A DNA stretch of 64,000 nucleotides, taken from the NCBI RefSeq assembly GCF_017569925.1, contig NZ_CP050854.1:3410001-3474000 (forward strand), written 5' to 3'. The position numbers and the translations under genes are program-made. The DNA comes from Brenneria izadpanahii (GTDB taxonomy: Bacteria > Pseudomonadota > Gammaproteobacteria > Enterobacterales > Enterobacteriaceae). Positions 25,874 to 35,487 of this stretch are shown here, piece by piece (position 1 is the stretch's first letter; each line of letters begins with the position of its first letter). Under the pieces are notes generated by a model, which was not told the origin of the DNA, searched no databases, and saw only the letters and a program-made list of their open reading frames with translations.

Positions 25874-28300
25874 TTAGAACGAATAGGTCGCCGATAGGCG
25901 CGCGGTACGGCCCGGCTTGACGCCGATAAAGTTTACGGTGGTTGAGTAATAGTAGAGATCCCGATCGAAGATGTTATCCACACCCAACGTCACGGTATAT
26001 TTCGGCTGGTGATAGAAAATCGAGGCGTCGGTTTGCGCCCAGCCGCCCATCTTGAAGTAATTATTGGTTGCACCGTTTACGGTCTTGCTGGCGGCATCGA
26101 TTCCCACGCCGAAGCCCAGCCCCTGCAAACGCCCTTCCTGTAGCTCATAGGTGGTCCAGATGCTGCCGGTGTGTTTGGGCTGGCCGGTAATTTTTCCCTG
26201 ATAACCGGTAAGTGCGGTTCTATCCGGGTCTTTAGGCTGGGCGAAGGTATAGCTGGCGGCAATATTCCATCCCGGCAGGATCTGGCCATTCAAATCAAAA
26301 TCGAAGCCTTTGGTCTCCCGCCCTTCCGCGCCGACCGCGTTGCCGGAAATATCAGTAACGGCAACGTTTTTTTGCACGATATGGAATAACGCGGTGGTGA
26401 TGGTCAGGTTATCGTCCAGCAAATTGAATTTCAGCCCGGCCTCTTTGGATTTACCGGTGGACGGATCCATCAGTTCCTTGGTTCGGGTATTTACCGTGCC
26501 GGTGCTATAAAAGCTGTTCAACAGATTAGCGTAAACCGCGATTTCCGGCGTGATATCGTAGCTCACGCCATAACTCGGTATCCATTTGCGTATCTTTTTA
26601 TCGCCAGTACTCGACGTTGTGCTGCGCAATGTCCATTCGGCGCGCTTCGCCGATAGCTGGAAATGCAATTTATCCCAAACATCGATCTGATCCTGAAAAA
26701 TGTATCCTTTTTGCACCTGATTGAGTTTATAGGATTCATAGGAAGGATCCGGAATGGCCGGAAATGACAGACTATCGGGATCGTTGTAATTGGCGGTGGT
26801 ATAAATTCGGCCGGCAGATAAATCCCAACTGATGGTCCTCGCGCGCTGATAATCGTACCCAAGCAGAATATTATGGGCTAACGGCCCGGTATCAAACTTG
26901 CCGCGCATATCGTTTTGCAGGCTAAGCGCGTTGAGATCCTGCCGGCTGGCCAGCTCATGGACGACTAACGAACCGTCGGCGCTTGTCCCGTATAACTCGT
27001 GCAGGCGGGAATTCACGGTGTTGTCGAGATAGGTCGCCTTACTGTTGAAGGACCAGTTATCCGATAATTTTTGGTTTAATTCATAATACGTCGTCTTGGC
27101 ATTGATCGATAAATGGTTGTCCTTATCGCCCAAGCGATAGACCGGCAGGCGCTGAATACGGCCATTGCTGTATACGGTTCCCGCCGGGCCAGGCGTCCTG
27201 ATGCTGTTGAATTCCGCCCCCACCTTAAAATAGGTATTATCCGTTTTCCAGGCCAGTACCGGCGCGGCATAGTCGCCGCGTGTGCCGTTAAAATCAGGGA
27301 AACTGTTATCCGCCCGCATCGTCGAAGCGTTTAAACGATAGAGAAACGTTTTATCGTCGTTCAGCGGACCGCCAAGATCGATGGCGGTTTTCACTTCGCC
27401 ATATTTGGCTACTTCGAATTTTATCGTATGCAGCGGATCGTCGGTGGGCGCCTTACGCACCAGGTTCACCGAACCGGCCGGCGAGCTATTGCCGGCCAGC
27501 ACCGCCTGCGGCCCTTTCAGCACTTCCACCCGATCAAGACCATCGATATTGGAATAGCCGGTGGCGCTGCCGTTCACGGTAGCGCTAGGGTTGGAGACAC
27601 CGTCGGTGGAACCTGAGGTAACGTTAAAACCGCGGATGTATACGGATTTTTCACCGCGGTTGCTGCTGCGCAGCGTCACGCCGCCGGCGCTGCGCAAGGC
27701 ATCCTCCACCGAGACGGCCTGGCGATCGTCAATCAGTTTGCGGCTGATGACCTGTACCGACTGCGCCGTATCCTGCAAGGAGAGATTGGTGCGGGTGGCG
27801 GTGCTGGACATCGAGGGGTTATACACCGTGGCGTCTTCGCTTTGATCCGCGCTGCCGCTGACAAGAATGGACGGCAGCGTTTGCCCGCTGTCCTTTGCCG
27901 CCTGCAAATCCGATGCGCCCGTCGTCGACATACTTGTGCTGACGGCATCAATGGTCAGGGTGCCGTTGGCCGTCGTGGTGAGGGAAAGCGGCGTGCCCTG
28001 CAACTGACGCATTATCGCTTGTTCAAGCGTAAAATCGCCATCAATGGGTTTGGCCTGGTAAGGCGCCACCAGTTTGGGATTGAAAGAAATGGTCTGCTGG
28101 CTCTGGCGCGCAATCGTTAATAGCCCTTGTTCCAGGGAGCCCGCCTGCACCGAAAAATGTATTGGCGCGGCTGACGCCGCGTAGGCTGTCTGCGGCGACA
28201 ATAATGCGCCATTCGCCACGGCAAAAGTTATATTTATCGCCAACGCCAACCGGCTTGGGCTAATACGTTTCTTCCATCCGCGCAGCTGTGTTTCACTCAT
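25874..28300 (-). CDS. TonB-dependent outer-membrane receptor with STN signalling domain
   Basis: This 808-residue outer-membrane receptor has a signal peptide (~41 residues), an STN domain (~45-120; FSVQAGSLEQGLLTIARQS) that contacts a FecR-type anti-sigma factor, a TonB box-like LPSILVSG, a plug domain (~170-300; RGFNVTSGS, DRVEVLKGPQAVLAG) and a 22-strand barrel ending in phenylalanine (TARLSATYSF). It falls in the siderophore-receptor superfamily by sequence, but its operon (ABC exporter/importer, thioredoxin, TldDE, PNGase A) suggests a peptide-like ligand. The divergent sigma/FecR pair probably responds to occupancy of this receptor. The start has GGGAG about 9 bases upstream. Confidence 0.9.
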   Translation of the reverse strand: MSETQLRGWKKRISPSRLALAINITFAVANGALLSPQTAYAASAAPIHFSVQAGSLEQGLLTIARQSQQTISFNPKLVAPYQAKPIDGDFTLEQAIMRQLQGTPLSLTTTANGTLTIDAVSTSMSTTGASDLQAAKDSGQTLPSILVSGSADQSEDATVYNPSMSSTATRTNLSLQDTAQSVQVISRKLIDDRQAVSVEDALRSAGGVTLRSSNRGEKSVYIRGFNVTSGSTDGVSNPSATVNGSATGYSNIDGLDRVEVLKGPQAVLAGNSSPAGSVNLVRKAPTDDPLHTIKFEVAKYGEVKTAIDLGGPLNDDKTFLYRLNASTMRADNSFPDFNGTRGDYAAPVLAWKTDNTYFKVGAEFNSIRTPGPAGTVYSNGRIQRLPVYRLGDKDNHLSINAKTTYYELNQKLSDNWSFNSKATYLDNTVNSRLHELYGTSADGSLVVHELASRQDLNALSLQNDMRGKFDTGPLAHNILLGYDYQRARTISWDLSAGRIYTTANYNDPDSLSFPAIPDPSYESYKLNQVQKGYIFQDQIDVWDKLHFQLSAKRAEWTLRSTTSSTGDKKIRKWIPSYGVSYDITPEIAVYANLLNSFYSTGTVNTRTKELMDPSTGKSKEAGLKFNLLDDNLTITTALFHIVQKNVAVTDISGNAVGAEGRETKGFDFDLNGQILPGWNIAASYTFAQPKDPDRTALTGYQGKITGQPKHTGSIWTTYELQEGRLQGLGFGVGIDAASKTVNGATNNYFKMGGWAQTDASIFYHQPKYTVTLGVDNIFDRDLYYYSTTVNFIGVKPGRTARLSATYSF

Positions 28301-28869
28301 TGATTCGGCTCCCAGTAAAAGGGCAAAGAAGGTATTGCGACGCCATATTGTTATGGGTCAGTTAGTTTTCTCAGTGTGTATGTGCAACGGGGGGGCAAAT
28401 GTGTCACCGGATAACACGTATTTTTTGCGATAAATAAAATTATTCGGCGTAACGTATTAATTCATTGACTATTTTTCTCGTTAATATTCTTTGTTATTCC
28501 GCGTCTCATCACCGATATATTGCCCGCAGGGTGGGCAAACCGCGCCGCCGCGGCACTATTTAAGTGCGAAATGGCGGAGATATCGTCAGTCGGCTATCCA
28601 TTATTGTGCAATTACCCATTTATTACGCTACGCATATAACAAAACTTGTCTTAGCAAAGAAAAAAATATACTTATATTCTATAGATATAAGCTAGAGATA
28701 AATATTATTGGCTCATTTATTGCTGAGCAGGTTTGAATTAGCCTTCCGCTTTGCGAGCGGTAGAACGCGAGTAACTGCTAAACGCGCCGTTATTCCAGGA
28801 TCGGCTGTCAACGATCCTTTGTTGGGGCCCGGAGAAGGTTTACGCTTAGATTTAAGACAGACGGATGAG
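28301..28869. promoter_or_regulatory. Divergent promoter region between receptor operon and sigma factor gene
   Basis: This 569 bp region must hold the ECF-sigma-dependent promoter of the receptor operon and the promoter of the sigma gene. A run of seven Gs at 28389-28395 stands about 90 bp before the receptor start. The stretch 28650-28720 is very AT-rich; I see only a weak Fur-like sequence there (GATAAATATTATT). I cannot fix a FecI-type promoter. Confidence 0.4.
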
Positions 28870-29391
28870 ATGATGCCTGCCGAATTTACCAGCCGAACAG
28901 ATGCATTAACGCTTATTTTTCGTAGCGATTACCGGTGGCTCACCGATAAGCTGAGACGGCGGATTAGCCATGGCACCGGCGCGGAAGATATCGCCTCCGA
29001 AGCGTTTGTGCGCCTGGCCGCAATCCCGGATCTGCTTAACATTCGCCAGCCGCGGGCCATGCTCACCACGCTGGCCCAGCGGATATTGTATGAAACCTGG
29101 CGCCGCCGCGATCTGGAGCAGGCTTATCTCAACGCGCTGGCAAGTAGCCCGCAGATCTGCCACCCCTCGCCGGAAGAGCAGGAGATGGTTATTGAATCTT
29201 TGCTGGCCATTGACCGCGCGCTGGATGGCTTATCCATTAATGCGCGCAAGGCTTTTTTATTTAACCAGCTAGACGGCATGACCTACGCTGAAATCGCCAA
29301 AGAGTTGGGCGTTTCGGCCAGCATGGTGCGCAAGTACGTGGCGAAAGCGCTTACCAACTGTTATCTGGCGACCGCGGGCCAGATTGAGTAA
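28870..29391 (+). CDS. ECF sigma factor, FecI/PvdS type
   Basis: This is a 173-residue extracytoplasmic-function sigma factor. Region 2 is at residues ~10-80 (FRSDYRWLTDKLRRRI, EDIASEAFVRLA, NIRQPRAMLTTLAQRILYE) and region 4 is the C-terminal helix-turn-helix (LDGMTYAEIAKELGVSASMVRKYVAKAL). It would direct RNA polymerase to the divergent receptor operon when the receptor binds ligand. The start is set at ATG 28870 with GGATGAG upstream, giving the normal size; the frame runs back to 28708. FecR follows 21 bp later. Confidence 0.88.
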   Translation: MMPAEFTSRTDALTLIFRSDYRWLTDKLRRRISHGTGAEDIASEAFVRLAAIPDLLNIRQPRAMLTTLAQRILYETWRRRDLEQAYLNALASSPQICHPSPEEQEMVIESLLAIDRALDGLSINARKAFLFNQLDGMTYAEIAKELGVSASMVRKYVAKALTNCYLATAGQIE

Positions 29392-29412
29392 CCGATAACC
29401 AGCAGAAAAATA

Positions 29413-30369
29413 ATGAGATCATTCCAACGCCCCGATCCCGCCGCCCAGCAAGCCATCGAATGGATGGTGTTGTTACGCTCCGGCGAAGCCACGGATGAGG
29501 ATTTCCGCTCATACGAACGCTGGCGTTATTCCGACGCCAGCCACGACGCCGCCTGCGCCCAAATAGAAAATACGCTGGGTAAAATTCAATCGCTGACGCA
29601 TACCATTCCACGGGAAAACGTGCGCCAGACTCTGCTAGCCCCTTCCAGCCGCCGCAAGTTTTTGCAAACCACCCTGAGCATCGCCGCCGTCGCCGTGGTG
29701 GGCGGCCTGGTGGTGAATCAAAAATATCCGGTGCCTTATCTGTTGTCCGATATTCACACCAATACCGCCCAACGGCGGCGCATTGAACTGGGCGACGGTA
29801 GTATTCTGGATATGAACGCGCGCACTGCGCTGGATGTCGCTATCAACGATAACCTGCGCAATGTTGAGCTGCATACCGGCGGCTTTATTGCCAACGTGGC
29901 GAATGACGTCAGACCGTTCAGCGTTCATACCGAAATGGGTCGCATCCTGGCAAGCGAAGCGCGTTTTAACGTGCGCCAGGAATCAGGCGGCATCCACCTA
30001 GCGGTGTTGGACTCGGTGGTAAAGGTCACCAACCTGAGCGGCGAAAACCAACTGGTCGAAGCCGGCAGCGGTCTGTGGTTCAACCATGACACGCTGATGC
30101 CGATCGCCATTTCCCCCAATGCCGAAACAGCCTGGACTCAGGGTCGGCTGGAAGTACAGGATACCTCTCTGAGTTCGGTTATCGATGCGCTAAGAAATTA
30201 CAGTCCGGCGGTTATCCGCCTGGATCCGGCGATTGCCGGCCTGCGCGTCAGCGGCAACTTCCCGCTGGATGATGTGCCTTACACGCTTGACGCCCTGGCT
30301 CAAACCATGCCGATCGCCATCACCCGCACCACCGGATATTGGATTCGCATTACTGCAGCCAACGTTTGA
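29413..30369 (+). CDS. FecR-type anti-sigma / signal transducer
   Basis: This 318-residue inner-membrane protein passes the receptor signal to the sigma factor. A cytosolic DUF4880-type N-terminus (AIEWMVLLRSGEATDEDFRSYERW) is followed by a membrane segment (~residues 83-100) preceded by SRRKFLQ, then a periplasmic FecR domain (RRRIELGDGSILDMNARTAL) and a C-terminal secretin/STN-like part. It pairs with the sigma factor immediately upstream and presumably binds the STN domain of the divergent receptor. Confidence 0.9.
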   Translation: MRSFQRPDPAAQQAIEWMVLLRSGEATDEDFRSYERWRYSDASHDAACAQIENTLGKIQSLTHTIPRENVRQTLLAPSSRRKFLQTTLSIAAVAVVGGLVVNQKYPVPYLLSDIHTNTAQRRRIELGDGSILDMNARTALDVAINDNLRNVELHTGGFIANVANDVRPFSVHTEMGRILASEARFNVRQESGGIHLAVLDSVVKVTNLSGENQLVEAGSGLWFNHDTLMPIAISPNAETAWTQGRLEVQDTSLSSVIDALRNYSPAVIRLDPAIAGLRVSGNFPLDDVPYTLDALAQTMPIAITRTTGYWIRITAANV

Positions 30370-30499
30370 CCACAATCTTTTTTCACTTTTTCCCCCTGGC
30401 TGGTGTCACTTTTGCTTCTTCATTGCACATACAGGATAAGTCCCCCCAGGATTGCGCATCATGCGGGTTAAGGCAGTCAGGATTTATCGAGAGGTAGTG

Positions 30500-31348
30500 G
30501 TGAAAGCACAGCACCTGATATTGAAAGAGAGGATTGAAGTGCCGAGGAGCGCAGCGCCCGCCATGCTTTTGCCCGCTGGGCCAGCGGCGGCGAAAAAAGA
30601 TCGTTTGCCTCAGTTGACGATGGCATCGGTAGCGCTGATCCATTTGGCGCTGATTGGGGCTGCGATTACCCACACCACGCAATACCGGCCGCTGGACATC
30701 ATCAATCCTGCCGAGCAAACCAGCGTGCAGGTGACCATGGTCGAGATGCCGCAGCCCGAGCCGCCGCCGGAACCCCAGGCCGCCACCGAAACGCCGGCGT
30801 TGTTGACGGCGGAAAATAGCGAACGCGAAGTGACGCAAGGCGAGCCGGCATCGCCGGTGCCTGCGCCGGCGATGCCGGCGGCGGCGAAACCGAAACCGAA
30901 GCCCAAACCTACCCCACAAATCGTACCGAAATCCAAGCCGGTGCGAGAAGCCGCCCGACCGACGAGCGAGGAAAAATCCTCTCCGGTGCAAAACGCCAAG
31001 GTCGCCGATAAGACAGCGATCCCGGCGACGGCCAAAGGCGAAATGCTGAAAAGCGTGCCCAACGCCACACCGAAAATGGTTTCTACCGTCGGCTGCATGG
31101 TGCCGGCGCCCGACTACCCCCGCAAGGCAAAACGGCTGCGCGAGGAAGGTGAGGTGCTGATTCGCCTGACGATCAATGCCAACGGCACGCTGGGGCGTGG
31201 CGAAGTCGCCCGCAGCAGCGGTTATGAGGATCTTGATCAGGCGGCGATGGCGGCGGTTTCCGGCATACGCTGTAATCCGTATCTGGAAAACGGCCAAGCG
31301 ATTGCCGTTATGACGGTACAACCCGTGACGTTTAAATTATCCCGTTAG
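30500..31348 (+). CDS. Energy transducer TonB
   Basis: This protein carries proton-motive energy from ExbB-ExbD to outer-membrane receptors. It has a cytosolic N-terminus, one membrane anchor (MASVALIHLALIGAAI), a long proline/lysine-rich periplasmic spacer (KPKPKPKPTPQIVPK) and a C-terminal TonB domain (PDYPRKAKRLREEGEVLIRL). Two cysteines in the C-terminal domain (GCMVPAP and IRCNPY) could form a disulfide. GTG at 30500 is chosen because GAGAGG lies 5 bases before it; ATG at 30461 and TTG at 30452 are alternatives. With the following exbB and exbD it is a dedicated energising unit for the neighbouring receptor. Confidence 0.87.
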   Translation: MKAQHLILKERIEVPRSAAPAMLLPAGPAAAKKDRLPQLTMASVALIHLALIGAAITHTTQYRPLDIINPAEQTSVQVTMVEMPQPEPPPEPQAATETPALLTAENSEREVTQGEPASPVPAPAMPAAAKPKPKPKPTPQIVPKSKPVREAARPTSEEKSSPVQNAKVADKTAIPATAKGEMLKSVPNATPKMVSTVGCMVPAPDYPRKAKRLREEGEVLIRLTINANGTLGRGEVARSSGYEDLDQAAMAAVSGIRCNPYLENGQAIAVMTVQPVTFKLSR

Positions 31349-31406
31349 CCCACCTGGCGGTGGATGACCATGACCGATAGCGTTTATTGATAATCGAGGA
31401 AGCAAA

Positions 31407-32162
31407 ATGAATGAGTTTGGCATTGAGCACGTTTGGCAGCAGGGCGACATCGTCACCCGCTCGGTGGCCCTGGTTCTACTGGTCATGTCCGTGATGTCCT
31501 GGTCGGTGATTGTGATTAAATGCATACAGGGCGCGGGGCTGCGCAAAATCGCCCTGCGCACTAAGCACCGTTTCTGGAGCGAAAAAACGCTGCCGGCCGC
31601 CATCGAATCATTGGGCGATAGCAGTAATAACCCATTTCGCGATCTGGCGATAGCCGGCCATGCGGCGATGTCCCACCAGTACAATATTGAGGCTGGCATC
31701 AGCAATAATCTTGATATCAGCGACTGGCTGGCGCGCGAGCTGAAAAACAGCATTGACGATAATAGCGCGCGCCTGCAATCGGGCCTGGGGATCCTCGCTT
31801 CCATCGGCAGCACCGCGCCGTTTGTTGGCCTGCTGGGGACTGTATGGGGCATTTATCACGCATTGCAGTCCATCAGTATGGTAGAACAGCCGGATCTGGC
31901 CCATGTCGCCGGCCCGGTCGGCGAAGCGTTGATCATGACGGCGTTCGGCCTGTTCGTCGCCATCCCGGCAGTGCTTGGTTTTAATACCATCAACCGGCGC
32001 AACCGCACTTTGCAACATGCCATCGCCCGCTTTGCCCACGATCTGCATGCCTATTACCTCACCGGTTCGCGCATTACCAGCGCCGATGTTACCGAACTAC
32101 GCGCGGCCGACGCCGTAACGACCCATCGCGTTCAGCCGTTTCGCGCTGGCCAGTCGGTGTAA
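31407..32162 (+). CDS. exbB: ExbB/TolQ-family proton channel subunit
   Basis: This 251-residue inner-membrane protein has three membrane helices (residues ~15-38, ~125-150, ~165-190) and the MotA/TolQ/ExbB core (GLGILASIGSTAPFVGLLGT, GEALIMTAFGLFVAIPAVL). With ExbD it forms the proton-driven motor for TonB. The gene lies 58 bp after tonB and 28 bp before exbD. Confidence 0.93.
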   Translation: MNEFGIEHVWQQGDIVTRSVALVLLVMSVMSWSVIVIKCIQGAGLRKIALRTKHRFWSEKTLPAAIESLGDSSNNPFRDLAIAGHAAMSHQYNIEAGISNNLDISDWLARELKNSIDDNSARLQSGLGILASIGSTAPFVGLLGTVWGIYHALQSISMVEQPDLAHVAGPVGEALIMTAFGLFVAIPAVLGFNTINRRNRTLQHAIARFAHDLHAYYLTGSRITSADVTELRAADAVTTHRVQPFRAGQSV

Positions 32163-32190
32163 TGGCAAGAATCAGAGGGGAAAACGGATA

Positions 32191-32616
32191 ATGAGCATGT
32201 CAGGTAACTCGCCGTTTGAAAGCGATGAAGAGACGCTGGTCAACGATATCAACATGACGCCGTTTATTGATGTCATGCTGGTGCTACTGATTGTATTTAT
32301 GATTACCCTACCGGTGATAAACCACGCGGTAAAAGTCAATCTGCCCAAGGCCAACGCCAGTGTGCTGGAAAAGGATCCTCAATCCATTGATATTTCAGTG
32401 CTGGCCGACGGCAGTATCTCCTGGGATAAACAGCCTGTTGATGACGCTACCTTGAAATCCCGGCTGGAAGAAACGGCCCGGCGACCACAATTGCCCCATT
32501 TACGTATTTACGCCGATAAGGCATCGGAATATGGACGCGTATCCTTTGTGATGACCAGTGCGCAAAGCGTCGGCCTGACGAAATTTGATTTCGTCGTCGA
32601 TAAAAACGCCCAGTAA
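32191..32616 (+). CDS. exbD: ExbD-family proton channel subunit
   Basis: This 141-residue protein has one N-terminal membrane helix bearing the proton-carrying aspartate (D27 in NMTPFIDVMLVLLIVF) and a periplasmic domain (LPHLRIYADKASEYGRVSFVM). It completes the ExbB-ExbD-TonB motor. It is the last gene of the rightward sigma-fecR-tonB-exbB-exbD run. An imperfect GC hairpin follows at about 32640-32662 without a T run. Confidence 0.93.
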   Translation: MSMSGNSPFESDEETLVNDINMTPFIDVMLVLLIVFMITLPVINHAVKVNLPKANASVLEKDPQSIDISVLADGSISWDKQPVDDATLKSRLEETARRPQLPHLRIYADKASEYGRVSFVMTSAQSVGLTKFDFVVDKNAQ

Positions 32617-32811
32617 ACAGCACAACCGCACATAAAATCGAGCCGTCGGGTTCCCGGCGGCTTATCGTTAAGTAAAAGGGTTATGGAAAAACTTGTCGTT
32701 AATCCGGCCGCTGTTGGGTAGCAACAGAAACCAGGGCGTCGGCTTATGGCGCGCCGCCTGTCCTATCCTGTCATGGCAGGGAAAAGGCCAATTGCCGTCC
32801 GGCTGAGGCTA

Positions 32812-32828
32812 CTGACAGAATCTGTCAG
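32812..32828. promoter_or_regulatory. Operator palindrome, site A (before the cupin gene)
   Basis: CTGACAGAATCTGTCAG is a perfect palindrome 71 bp before the cupin start. It is closely related to CTGACAGAAATGTCAG found before the two-component genes (45150) and the APC transporter (47442). The trailing GCATTATG resembles GCATAATG that follows the repeats at the APC site. Confidence 0.6.
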
Positions 32829-32899
32829 CATTATGCGTTACCTTACCTTTATCAATCATCGGAACAGCAACGTTAACTGGATGAATTTATAGGGGTTTT

Positions 32900-33253
32900 A
32901 TGTACTATAACAACAACGCCGGCCGCCATTATCAACCCACGCCATACCCCGGCATATCCTATGCTCCGCTATGGCGCAATAACCTCGGAGGCGGTCATAC
33001 CCTGCTCAAGCTCGAAGCCGGAGCCAGTCTGCCCCTACACAGGCATCCGGGGTGGGAACAAATTCATGTCATTAAAGGCCGCTTGCAGGTTAACGCTCAA
33101 CGCCTGGAGCCGGGCGATCATCTGCTTCTGGACGCAGGAGAAAGCCATAGCGTCAAGGCGCTGGAGCCGAGCGTCTATCTTGCTTTATCCGAGAAGGCTG
33201 GCGCGGAAATGCTTGTCAGCAACGACGCCGATTGCGGGAAAGAGCCGCGTTGA
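32900..33253 (+). CDS. Small cupin-domain protein
   Basis: This 117-residue protein is a single cupin barrel. Metal-binding-type motifs are present: PLHRHPGWEQIHVIKGRL (motif 1) and LEPGDHLLLDAGESHSV (motif 2). Such proteins may be metal-dependent enzymes or small-molecule binders; the function is unknown. AGGGG lies 6 bases before the start. The palindromic operator shared with the two-component system 12 kb away suggests it is part of that regulon. Confidence 0.8.
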   Translation: MYYNNNAGRHYQPTPYPGISYAPLWRNNLGGGHTLLKLEAGASLPLHRHPGWEQIHVIKGRLQVNAQRLEPGDHLLLDAGESHSVKALEPSVYLALSEKAGAEMLVSNDADCGKEPR

Positions 33254-33552
33254 ATTGCATTATCACCCAATGGTGAATTTCGATATTTTTAACTCCATCG
33301 GGAAAGCAGGCGGATTACGTCCGCGCTGTCGCCGTTATTCTTTGCGGCAGGAAACCATAATCCAACTCCAGCCTAAAATCAGGCGCTACGATTATGGTAT
33401 TCCCGCTGCCGCCGGCCGCCCCGCTATGGCGCCATCGTCAACGATTCGGCCTGACGCGAAGGCGAACTTATGCGCTATCCTGCCTGCGCGCTGGAATGCA
33501 TGTGTGCATTATTATGCGAAAGGCAGGCAGACTGCGGCCTGGCCGCGCCCGC
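33254..33552. other. Intergenic region, no recognisable gene
   Basis: This 299 bp stretch lies between converging cupin and aldehyde dehydrogenase genes. Plus-strand frames are partly open but resemble nothing I can name. No clear terminator hairpin is visible. Confidence 0.3.
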
Positions 33553-34968
33553 TTACTCCGCCCATATTTCTTCATCGGTTGGCACATGCTTACCCGTAAT
33601 CACTTTGCCGATGCGGCTGACATTCATCAGGTGCTTGTAGTCAAGGTTTTCCGAAATGGAATTTCCCCCCCAGGAACCGCAGCCTAGCGTCGTGGTGGGC
33701 GCGAACCCGTTGGTCAGCGATCCCCCCGCCGTCGTGCCCGAGCTCTGGTTGACGACCAGACGGCTTATGGGCAAGGCCAGCCCCATGGCGCGAATATGCT
33801 GTTCATCGTTGGAGTGCAATGCGGCCGTATGCCCTGCGCCCTCCACCAATAGATTAGCCTTAGCGTTGTCCACTGCCTCATCGAAGGTCCGGTAGGGTAG
33901 AATCGCCACCACCGGGCACAATTTTTCACGGGCCAGAACATCCTCTTTGCCCGCCCCCTTGGCCGGCAGCAGAATGATGCGAACTCCCTCCGGCACATTG
34001 ATCCCCGCCAACGCGCCGATCAGTTGGGGCGACTTGCCTACGATGTCCTTATTCATACGGCCGTCGGGAAACACGACGTCGCGCAGTTTCTGGACAACGG
34101 CGGGATCTGAGGAGAACCACACCTTGCCCGTGGCCAGAAATTGATCGATGACCGTCTGGTAGCTTTCCTCCGGCGCCAGAACGAACTGCTCATGCGAGCA
34201 GATGATGCCGTTGTCGAAAGCCGCCCCGGCGACGATCTTCCCGCAGGCGTCCTTTAGATCCGCTCCCCGGTCGATAACGACGGGAACATTGCCCGGCCCC
34301 ACGCCAAGGGATGGCCGGCCTGATGAATAGGCGGCTTTCACCATCGCTCCGCCGCCGGTAGCCACGACGACGTCCACCGCGCCCATCAACTCCTTGGTGA
34401 TGCTGAGCGACCCATTGACCACCGTCTGGACCAAATCTTCCGGCGCGTCATGCCGGCGCAGGATCTGGCGGAACGCCTTGACGACCAGCGCGTTCACCTC
34501 TTCGGCATTCGGATGCGGGGCGAAAATCACGGCGTTGCCGGTCTTCAAGGCAAACATCGCGTTGCACATCGGGGTGACAACCGGATTGGTAACGGGACAG
34601 ATGGAAGCCACCACGCCCATGGGTTTGGCGATCAATACCAGATTGGCCTCAGGCTCCTCGCCAATAATGCCGCGGCTTTTCTTGCCCTTCAGGCTATTCC
34701 AGATGAGGCGCGACTTGCCCATGCATTTCGCGACCTTGTCTTCAAAAACGCCGTAACCCGTTTCGTCAACTGCTCTGCGGGCCAGATCTTGCGCATTGTC
34801 GTAAATGAATTTCGCAAAATCGCGCACGATGGCGTCCACCTGCTGCTGCGAAAACGTTTCAAACGCTTTCTGCGCGGCGCGGGCAAGACCGACGAGTTGG
34901 GACACTTGGGCCGAAGCGTTGGCCGTAGCTACTCGGGATTCATTCAATTCAGCGACTATATTAGCCAT
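33553..34968 (-). CDS. CoA-acylating aldehyde dehydrogenase (SauS/AdhE-N-type)
   Basis: This 471-residue NAD-dependent enzyme oxidises an aldehyde to an acyl-CoA. The catalytic cysteine is C257 in FDNGIICSHEQ; VVATGGGAMVKAAY and PSLGVGPGNVPVVID match the acetaldehyde dehydrogenase domain of AdhE, and the end (TTLGCGSWGGNSISENL) is shared with AdhE and sulfoacetaldehyde dehydrogenase SauS. Acetaldehyde, sulfoacetaldehyde or another short aldehyde could be the substrate. No sulfonate genes or microcompartment shell genes adjoin. AAGGAG lies 9 bases before the start. Confidence 0.87.
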   Translation of the reverse strand: MANIVAELNESRVATANASAQVSQLVGLARAAQKAFETFSQQQVDAIVRDFAKFIYDNAQDLARRAVDETGYGVFEDKVAKCMGKSRLIWNSLKGKKSRGIIGEEPEANLVLIAKPMGVVASICPVTNPVVTPMCNAMFALKTGNAVIFAPHPNAEEVNALVVKAFRQILRRHDAPEDLVQTVVNGSLSITKELMGAVDVVVATGGGAMVKAAYSSGRPSLGVGPGNVPVVIDRGADLKDACGKIVAGAAFDNGIICSHEQFVLAPEESYQTVIDQFLATGKVWFSSDPAVVQKLRDVVFPDGRMNKDIVGKSPQLIGALAGINVPEGVRIILLPAKGAGKEDVLAREKLCPVVAILPYRTFDEAVDNAKANLLVEGAGHTAALHSNDEQHIRAMGLALPISRLVVNQSSGTTAGGSLTNGFAPTTTLGCGSWGGNSISENLDYKHLMNVSRIGKVITGKHVPTDEEIWAE

Positions 34969-35487
34969 AATTTATATCTCCTTAAGACACACCGATTCGA
35001 TACGCACATGTACGCTTGATAATCGCGCCACGCTCTATTTCGGGAGGAGGGGTCATAAGGGGAATCGCTATCATTACGGCGCGCCTGCCCGCAGTCAGAA
35101 TGGTTCGGCTTACCGGCGCCGTCCGGCAATAGGCTCCAGCCAATAATTATATTTTTAATCACATCGGACATAATAATTTATTCATCCATTCGTAATCATA
35201 TATATTTAAATCAGTTTTAGACGCCAACTCTTCTAAATTTCAAGATGGCTAATAAGATGAAAGGAAGTATATTTCTCCCCGGCAACGAATACTTTAGCGA
35301 TCTTGGGTCAAATAATGACTTTAATACCGACCACCATCACACATTGCTTTCGGCTTATTCACAATGTTGTTTTGCTCGCCGGGGCAATGCATCGCTTTTT
35401 GATATTAAATAGAAATCCAATGTTTAAACCGTTCGCCCCGCGGCGTAAGAAATTACGTTAAGGCGGGCGACTCCGCGCATGAGCGGT

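Noticed and set aside
30383..31321. 312-codon minus-strand frame opposite tonB
   Set aside because: Low-complexity Arg/His-rich product from the proline-rich TonB region; no domain.
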